This document shows, in pieces, positions 56,701 through 64,000 of a stretch of DNA of 64,000 nucleotides. Source of the DNA: Physcomitrium patens (lineage: Eukaryota > Streptophyta > Bryopsida > Funariales > Funariaceae); NCBI RefSeq assembly GCF_000002425.4, contig NC_037264.1, forward strand, positions 16,861,391-16,925,390, written 5' to 3'. The translations under genes and the position numbers were made by a program. Every line of letters starts with the position of its first letter. Position 1 is the stretch's first letter. The notes beneath the pieces were generated by a model that saw nothing but the letters and a program-made list of their open reading frames with translations, was not told where the DNA came from and made no database searches.

Positions 56701-58230
56701 GATCCTTTCAATCTGCATGTGATTTTTCACATTCTTCTATCTCTTGCGTAAGTAGTGCTCACATGTAGTCGAGGTTCTGACCAACCAAGTTTTCTGGGGA
56801 TTTTAGGTTTCTTTGCAACATCAATCTAAATTAAAACTCTCTCGATGTTAGGCACAATCAGCAGGCATCTTCATCGAGCTTGAGAATGAACCAAACATTG
56901 GACCTGAAGTATCACAACCGTAGAAGCCCATTGTCTCTGGAACCTCAAGAGCCTCGGTATGTCACCATCGCTTAGATCGACTTTTTCTGACATCACCAGC
57001 AAGAATTTTGGTTCATTTCGCATGTACATCTGCAACCGCAGAGTGAAGCTCATAGCATTATGTGCTAAAATCATTCTTGTCTTAAGTGCTCGATAATAGA
57101 CTTCCTCAACTTACGATTCCAAGTGATCATTTTAAATTATCTTTCCTGGATGAGGGAGCTGATGGACACGGATTCTTCTGCAGGCAGAGAGTGTGGATGC
57201 GGACAAGAGGAAAGCTTAGCGATGATCTGGCCCTTCATAGGTACGTGACCAACTTGAACTCGAACTTGATGAGAGATGGGGGTTGCTGCAAGCAGGATCA
57301 TGTTCATCCATCTATAAAACATCAATTTTAATGCCCTACCGAAAGGACTTGTGAATTACCTAGGTAACCAAATAACAAATCTGGGGTTTACAGGAATGTT
57401 ATGTCACCTCTTTCAGTGCTCTAGGTACTAACAAGAGAGTGGGATAATCCAACCAGGTGTGCCGCATGTTACGCTTTTGATTGGTCCTTTTTGGAGACAG
57501 CATTAGGGCCTCACAACAAGTTGGTGAATAAATATCCCATAGTTGGCCTCAGCCTTGATCAGTCGTAAAATCTTCTTCCCCCATCCCCATTGCACACTTC
57601 ACCACTCCTCCAGAATCAGTTCATTGCTTAATAATAGAGCATCCGCATGGCAACAATTGCACCTTAGCTGATGATTTTAGGCATGGAGGTGGGTGCAGGG
57701 TATGGTTTCACCGACCATTTCGGGCAGATGAGTATCTTCTCGTTGTGGTACAGACACCTCCCTTTATATCTCTCAACCCTTTCAGGCGTTTCACTACCAT
57801 TATCGAGGCTCTTCAGGAGTCATGAGAAAAAAAAAAAAAACATGGCAATTTGAACTCCAGATATAGGCTTTTGTGCATGTCTGATTCTGTTAGAGGCTAA
57901 CAAGTGTGTGTGTATGCTTGTTCAACTGGCTCAGATGGAGAGTCCTCGTGCATGTGACGGACGTGCATTGTGCGTTGCTCGAGTCTACACAGAAAATGGC
58001 GAGGTACAGTCAGCCCTCAAAGATTTATCCTACAACAACGATGCAGCTGAACTTGTATGTGCTGGAAGTTTAGAAGCACAAGTGCTATTGAATACCGTTT
58101 GTGACCCATGAATTGTGTGTTTTGTGGGCTGTGGGTGATGATGCAGCTAGTGGCCTCCCTTGCTCAAGAAGGAACACTCCGAGTATTTGTCTCACCAGAA
58201 GATGAAAAATCTCTGGTTTCCAAGCTCTAA
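53784..58230 (+). CDS. Peroxisomal acyl-CoA thioesterase II with cyclic-nucleotide-binding domain
   Basis: Seventeen exons: 53784-53829, 54025-54117, 54263-54357, 54574-54655, 54840-54895, 55013-55132, 55297-55377, 55525-55612, 55898-56010, 56328-56387, 56549-56598, 56852-56956, 57184-57240, 57457-57564, 57699-57747, 57935-58003 and 58147-58230, giving 451 residues (446 if the second Met at 53799 is used). Residues 15-125 form a cNMP-binding-like domain ([41 protein letters not shown]). Two hotdog folds follow: [15 protein letters not shown] and [17 protein letters not shown] in the first, [16 protein letters not shown] and [10 protein letters not shown] in the second. Asp 383 and Gln 431 match catalytic residues of TesB/ACOT8 enzymes. 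The protein ends in SKL, a PTS1 signal, so it should hydrolyse acyl-CoA in the peroxisome. The exon 11 donor (TT/GTCTAAG) is weak, but frame and homology require it. Confidence 0.9.
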
Positions 58231-59278
58231 ACATATCCTCTGGGCAAACTGAGGCCCAGTTTCTAGCACTGACATGTTAAAATGCTTTCTCACTTTTTTT
58301 CTTTTTTTTCTTTTTTTAATTCTTTCATAATCTTCCATCCCAAGAGTAGAGTGGATTGGATTTTGTGACACCTCTTTACTTCATTCATGTTTTGTTCATC
58401 TTGATGTATCACAAGAAGGTATCGTGCCAGTCGAAATTTTAGTTCCATTAAAGTAAAAATGTTGTTTAATGAAACATGGTAGTACAGCTATGCTTATTAC
58501 TATTGATTCCTAGCAAACCTGGACATATTTCTAAAATCATTATTTTTCGAATCAAATCATCGATTTTAACAATTTTAATTTTTTGAAGGCTGTTTAAGCT
58601 GCTGGATATTTACTAAATTATCTGTATTATCTGTTACTTTTTTTTTTAAAAGTTTAATTATTATTATTCAGACTTTCTGAGAATTGGGATATTTAGAATG
58701 AAGAACATGAAGGGTATCAACATTAGAGTGATTTTTCAATTGAGGAGTACAGATTTTATGAAAAATCTAAAAAAATACGGCAATTCTCAGAATTGTATGC
58801 CTTTAAAAATAAAAAATTACTACAGTGCTTCAGAAAAGGCTCAAATAATGAGCAAATTATTTTGCTAAAGCTTTAAGTGTAATAAGTTCTATATAACGGA
58901 ATATTACTTTTTGATGGATATCACTTACTCCTACAAGATTGAAGAAAGTAATGTAATAGGCAGCCATTTGTTCATTCAATTTCATGTAGATCTAGTGGGA
59001 AATCTCTCACAAGTGCTGAAGCTATGAACTTAAAGAAGTTTAATTATGTCATGAGTTGAAAGCTGGAATCTGTAGAGTTTGGGAACAAGTAGCATCTGCA
59101 TCACAGTTAGATTGAACGTAGACAAGCCATCAGATTTGTTACATGGAGTCTTCAATGCTTGAATGTTAGGGTCGAGAAATGAAGAGTCATGTCACATTCT
59201 TGCGAAATTCAGAATGGTTGCTTAAACAATGATCTATCAATGACTCTGTAGCAAAGGTTGCATGGACCAATTTGAGCA
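58231..59278. other. Intergenic region between convergent genes
   Basis: Separates the stop codons of the thioesterase (+) and IFT122 (-) genes. It is AT-rich with T-runs near 58288-58318 and presumably carries both 3' UTRs. No gene or repeat was recognised. Confidence 0.65.
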
Positions 59279-62200
59279 CTAATGCTTGGTCATGCAGAAC
59301 AGTGGCTGGTCTGTGGACTTAGAATTCTTTGGTTCCAGGCCGTTGACAGGGGTTTGATTTGAGCTGTTCTCAGGGCTTGGTAGGGGGAGTAACTGCAGCA
59401 GATTCCCATGTTCTGATTGCCCAACAAGATTGTTTCCCAGCGTGGGCATCAAAGAATGGGAAGGCGGAGTGAGTGGGATTTCACAGAAGGGACATGAACC
59501 ATGCTCGAGAGTCGCCAAGTCCATCTCCTCCTGCTCAAAGAAATGGTAGCAGGAGCTGCATTGTGTCACAGGCAATGTCGGATCTACAACGTAGAAATAC
59601 CTCGGTTTCTCATACTGGACAGGACATGTCTGTACCAGTACTAGTGCGCCCTGGAGGTTGCGGAGCATGGCTTTGGTGGCAACGACAAGCCCAGGCCTTG
59701 TTGATTTATTCGACGACACCCGTTGCTGCCCCAGTTCCAAAGGATTCTCTACGCAGTGAGAGTTATTTCTCGCAGAGGTGGCACCACTCAACAGCATTGC
59801 TTGCTCGTGTGATACGCCTTCGTCCAGAACGAACTCCACCTGTTATGACCAGGAGGTTTGCGATGAAGTTGATATATGATCTCAAGATTTTATCAAGCAG
59901 AACGCAACATGTGACATAGTGGGATAATAATTTACCAGCGGCAGTTGATCATACGTTATGGAAGAGCGGAAGATTGGTTGAGAACAGTTGCAGCAAATAT
60001 CCTGTGTTGAGGATGATGCTATGGGCAAGGGAGAGGAGCAAGCATAGCATGTGGGCAAGTCCATTTTAGGTTCATCTGGTCTCCGTGCTTTGCCTCGCAT
60101 GATCAGCGTTGCGACCTCCACTTTATCTACCCAACTTTGAGGAACTTTGTATTTCTGCAACCTTTCGTACGTGTGCCTTGAAATCTTATACAACCCTGCA
60201 GAAGAATAACCAGAACATTGAGCAACAAATAAGTCAAATCAGATAATTTACGCGGCTGTGAAAGGCAACCACAGAGGTTACATACGAAGTCTTTGCTGCA
60301 TAAGAGCATGTCCATTGTAGAGCAACAAACTCTAATACAGAATGACTACTTCACGTTGGTTTATCACCTGCGCTATTCTAGAAACAAGGCTTTTACATTA
60401 CAATACTCAAGGCACCACATTAAATCACCAGATGGAATCTTTAGTTGCATCATAACACTATACCAAATATGTGAGAGTTATGAGCAATAAACATTGTGTT
60501 TGTTCCTTGGGAGGGCCTTCGAGGGATTTTAATTTAATTTTTTACCCACTAACCTTGTCTTAGATTATAAGGAATTTTGGTCCATCGCAACACTATTGTA
60601 AGACCATGAAAGTTTTAATTAGTAAATATGGTCATATTACGGCATTAATCAATGCAAATTTTAAATTTGATACATATGTGTACAAATTAACATTAAAACC
60701 ACCCTTTACAGAATCCCAATCGACTTTTACCATTTACTTTTTCTTTATCACAACTTAAACAATATCTTGGATGGCTATTGTTTGAGAATGCCATTTCAAG
60801 AAAAAGTATTGTTTAAGAATGCCATGTGAAGAACTATATTGAAGAAACCTTAAAACAACGCTGATGCATAATTTAAAGCACCAGAATGGTGATGCTCCAA
60901 GGAATGCAATCTGCTCTCATGCATATTGGAATGTATCTAGAACTGTAAAATCTACAGATGTGAGATGGAACATATATTTCACTATTCTAACATAGGGATG
61001 AAATGATCTTACCAAGCTGCTCGCTGTGCTTAGCGAGTGTAACCAATATGTTGACAAGAGACACTGGACGTGGTGGATCTTGTGGTATTCTTGCCAACAG
61101 GAAGCGAGAAATGTTGAACAAGGTTTCAGGCAGCGATGTACGAAAAGGCTCGTTAATCGACTGATATATGAAGGAGTATGCATAAAAGATGTCCGCACGC
61201 AACCTCAGCTCACAAAATTCTTCGAACTTTAACTTTTCCATACCTGCATCGTTTGCTTTTGCAAACACTGCTACCTGTGCCAAAACTTCCAGTGCCAAAT
61301 TTCTACATAGACGTGCTCCATCCTTGAACCTCTTCTCCTTCAACTGGTGACCATTAGCCCACAACAGCATTGATGAAATTCTGGAGCACGTGTATTTGAT
61401 TTTTGAAACATGCAGACACTCTCGAGTAAAGATTGCACGCAGACTTAGGGAAAAAACTAAAAGAACAAATGCATTCAAGTAGCAAGATATAATGCATAAA
61501 TGGGTACTTACTGCATTATCCATTAATTGTGTAAGTAAGCGCTCCGATAAATCTGATCGGCCAGCATGAGAATACGCCAGCCGAGCATGATCAAAGCGGT
61601 CATGATTAATCAACCACTGTGCATATGGAAGCGCAACTTCATCTACGATTTCAGGATGCAACCTCTTGATGGCAAACGCATCATCCCATTGCTCCAACTC
61701 CACATGCAAAGAGAGAATAGACCTGCCATTTGTTTCCAGTGGATTCTCACAAGGGGTTAATTGTCATGCTTCTTTTGTAAGTATAATGTAACTGCCTAAG
61801 ATGGGTTAAAGACAAGTATTCGAGACAGACCTAAAATCACCAAGCCTAGTGTATGTCTCAAAGGCATGTGCATAGTGCCCCCCACGCCTCATTAGCACTG
61901 CACAGTGCATCAACTCCTTCACCTGGGTCTTCTTTAGACGTCTTGCCACCTAAAATTAGAAAACCGACATTTGCTTCAGCTCTGTAATATACCAATTTAT
62001 CAAGTGGGCTAATCATTTTTGAAACAACACATTCTCTTACGGGTGTTGGAGATATATCAAGAAATTAACCGTATGCATAAAATGCCACTATAACATTACA
62101 CTTAACCCATCTTGTATTTCACCTCGATGAGTTTGGAAGCTGGGCCGTGCTCCACCAGAAGAGAGAGGGCCTTCTCTGGTTGGCCAGCAACGAGGTACAT

Positions 62201-63896
62201 ATCAGCAGCAGTTTCATGATCTTTTGTTTCTTCCGTCCATTCAGCTTGCCGTTGAATAATTTCCTGCACGTCCGCTTCTCTTTTGATAGAAGTGGTGGTG
62301 ACAGTATCAGTCACCTCGGACCGTAACTCGTTTTCAGCTACTGCAAGCGCCTTGGCTTCTTCAAACATGCGGAGATCAGAGTACATCTCCATGGCCATAC
62401 CCATCTGGCCTGCTTCAATGTACGCATCTGCCGCCTCTTTGAATCTACCCTGCCACTCGGTACGTTTGCAGTCATTAAATATGTGCATAAAATCAAGTAA
62501 ACCCAATCAATTGCGTTCTCTTCAAAGTAAGAATCAGTTATTGTCCTGCTATATACTATGCACTGAACTGAAATCGAACTCCACAAGATGAGGTCGACAA
62601 CCTGGTATGCGAGAACAAGGGCGCCGAATGTCGACTTCTGGACGTGCGAACAATGGCCTTTTTCGAGTCTGTGTATGAGATCTAAGTAGCAAACGTCCCG
62701 CAATCGGATGAACCCCTTCTTTGCGACATCCCAGGCTTGCCCTTTCAGCGCCGCAAGAGCTAGCATGCGCCAATCTGCCTCGGTTACTCCAAGACATGCT
62801 ACCTTGTAAGCATCTCCATATTGCCGTTTCTCCACATAGTGACACATGCTTGTAGACTGTGGAACTTCAATTGTCTGCTCTAGTATCCCTCAAAACCAGT
62901 GCGTGAGTATTTTGATCAGCCAACACATTACATAGCCACAATTTTACAAATATAGCATTGCCGATGTCATATGCTCAATATCATGCAGAAGGAAAGAAAA
63001 TTCTATGTGCTTCATATTCTTGCAATACTCCATTTCTATACTCTGAATTTTCATTAATAAGAATGAATCAAATATATGAGAATATCAAAAATCGCCTTCC
63101 AAAGCTTATTCGCTCGAGATTTACAGAGGCTCTTGAGGGGACTAATAGGCTTCACTCTCTTCATTAGGGGTTGTGAAGAGATGCATGATTTTCTTACGAC
63201 AATATAGCATGTCATAGCTTGGCAATCACGAAGAGAATATATGTGTACCTGCATGGAGAGATGGTTTAAGCAGAAAATCTTGGAGCCTTGGAAGCCAACA
63301 ACATAGCCTTGAAGCTTCTGTCGGTGCACAGGAAAGTCAGCTGTCTTGATGTTCAGCATGCCGGTTCCTGAATAACAAAGCATATCTTCCATGTTTGTAT
63401 TCCAAGCAACGGAACTCGCACTCTTCTCCTCGAAACTGATTTCTTTTGTCTGTATGAGAAGATCTCAACACAAGCTCGTCACAAAAAGAGTACTGAACAG
63501 AGGCTCACAGTTAAAAGCCAGCTGTAATTGCAGACAGTAGCAAAGAAAATATGGTTCGCCAATGTCTTACTTTTTCACTCAATGAAAAATCATAATCATA
63601 ATCAATTGTAATCAATTGGCAGTGAATGCGTTAAAAGTTCCTGATGAAAATCGGTCTTTTCATCTTCAGTTATACTCACCAGAAATGGCACATACCTCAA
63701 TATCATACACCAGCACGTTGGCGGCTTCGTCAACAATGGCGAGGCGAACACGACGAGATGAGAGATCGAGGCAACGTATGCCATTCGTGTGCTTGTAGAG
63801 TCGAATGGGGAAGTTACTATTGATCCACAATTTCACAACCAACCCATTTTTCATTCCAATTAGCAGTCCCTCGCCTCCACGAGGACCACCACAAAC
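59279..63896 (-). CDS. IFT122: Intraflagellar transport protein 122 (IFT-A), C-terminal 827 residues
   Basis: Nine minus-strand exons: 63896-63696, 63449-63249, 62874-62602, 62449-62123, 61949-61831, 61722-61512, 61343-61013, 60195-59936 and 59839-59279 (stop). They total 2484 nt in one frame. The N-terminal WD40 start lies beyond the right edge. Diagnostic blocks shared with animal IFT122 are [106 protein letters not shown] and [13 protein letters not shown]. Helical TPR-like repeats fill the middle. The C-terminus has CX2C pairs (CYACSS, CCNCSQ, CSSC, CPFC). A tail of about 65 residues after the last pair is longer than in animals. It would act in retrograde transport during sperm flagellum assembly. 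Confidence 0.92.
60196..61012 (-). other. Large IFT122 intron
   Basis: The longest intron seen in this gene (817 bp). The donor GTAAGATC and acceptor CTGCAG join codon GGG across it. It is AT-rich with no inserted element recognised. Confidence 0.75.
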
Positions 63897-64000
63897 CTAA
63901 ATTCCAAAAAGATAAGTCTGCTTAGAATTCATGTCATACGTAGCAAGTATTAAATGATGCAAGGGATGCCCCCCAAAAGATCAAGTCTGAGAAAGATTAG
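63897..64000 (-). other. IFT122 intron running off the window
   Basis: The sequence upstream of the 63896 acceptor (TTTAG before GTT TGT) shows no coding similarity and is read as an intron. The preceding exons lie outside the window. Confidence 0.7.

Noticed and set aside
59473..59919. 148-codon plus-strand ORF
   Set aside because: It is antisense to the last IFT122 exon, whose reading frame shows clear family similarity.

Overview
The window looks like nuclear DNA from a land plant with swimming sperm. A moss is the best guess, and that is an inference. The evidence is a plant-type Switch2/ERCC6L2 SNF2 ATPase gene, a plant-type peroxisomal acyl-CoA thioesterase gene fused to a cyclic-nucleotide-binding domain, an IFT122 (cilium, IFT-A) gene, short GT-AG introns, and a large block of Ty3/gypsy retrotransposons.

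Positions 1-45550 are one pile of nested LTR retrotransposons with no host gene. I resolved it by matching LTR ends, target-site duplications (TSDs) and restored reading order. The outermost element seen is C (+ strand, 5770-8929 and 42325-45550). Inside C sit Z (+, entering from the left edge and ending at 5769), B (+, 8930-42324, TSD TAAAG) and solo LTR G2 (43035-44640). Inside B sit A (-, 11213-32800, TSD AAGAG) and four solo LTRs: G1 (35221-36544), I (36664-38884), A' (39310-39857) and H (40445-41772). Inside A sit E (-, 13992-23053, a different Ty3 lineage) and D (-, 25758-31884, TSD CCGAT). With insertions removed, A is about 6.39 kb and B about 6.36 kb, which supports the reconstruction. 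Decay runs in the expected order: C and Z are worst, B is intermediate, and A, E and D are nearly intact. Most breaks are of the C-to-T or G-to-A kind.

Z, B, C, A and D are one chromovirus-like lineage (gag, protease, RT, RNase H, integrase, chromodomain). Each carries an extra small ORF between pol and the polypurine tract, called ORF3 here, which I do not recognise. D has an LTR promoter packed with perfect heat-shock-element arrays. E has 1.57-kb LTRs carrying five CCAAT-containing hairpin repeats.

Positions 45551-64000 are gene space. The Switch2/ERCC6L2-like gene (+, nine exons, 47366-52303) is followed by the thioesterase gene (+, 17 exons, 53784-58230, ending in the peroxisomal signal SKL). 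A convergent IFT122 gene (-, 59279-63896) runs off the right edge. The exon lengths of all three sum to whole codons. The three genes have unrelated roles (DNA repair/chromatin, peroxisomal acyl-CoA hydrolysis, cilium assembly) and show no sign of co-regulation.
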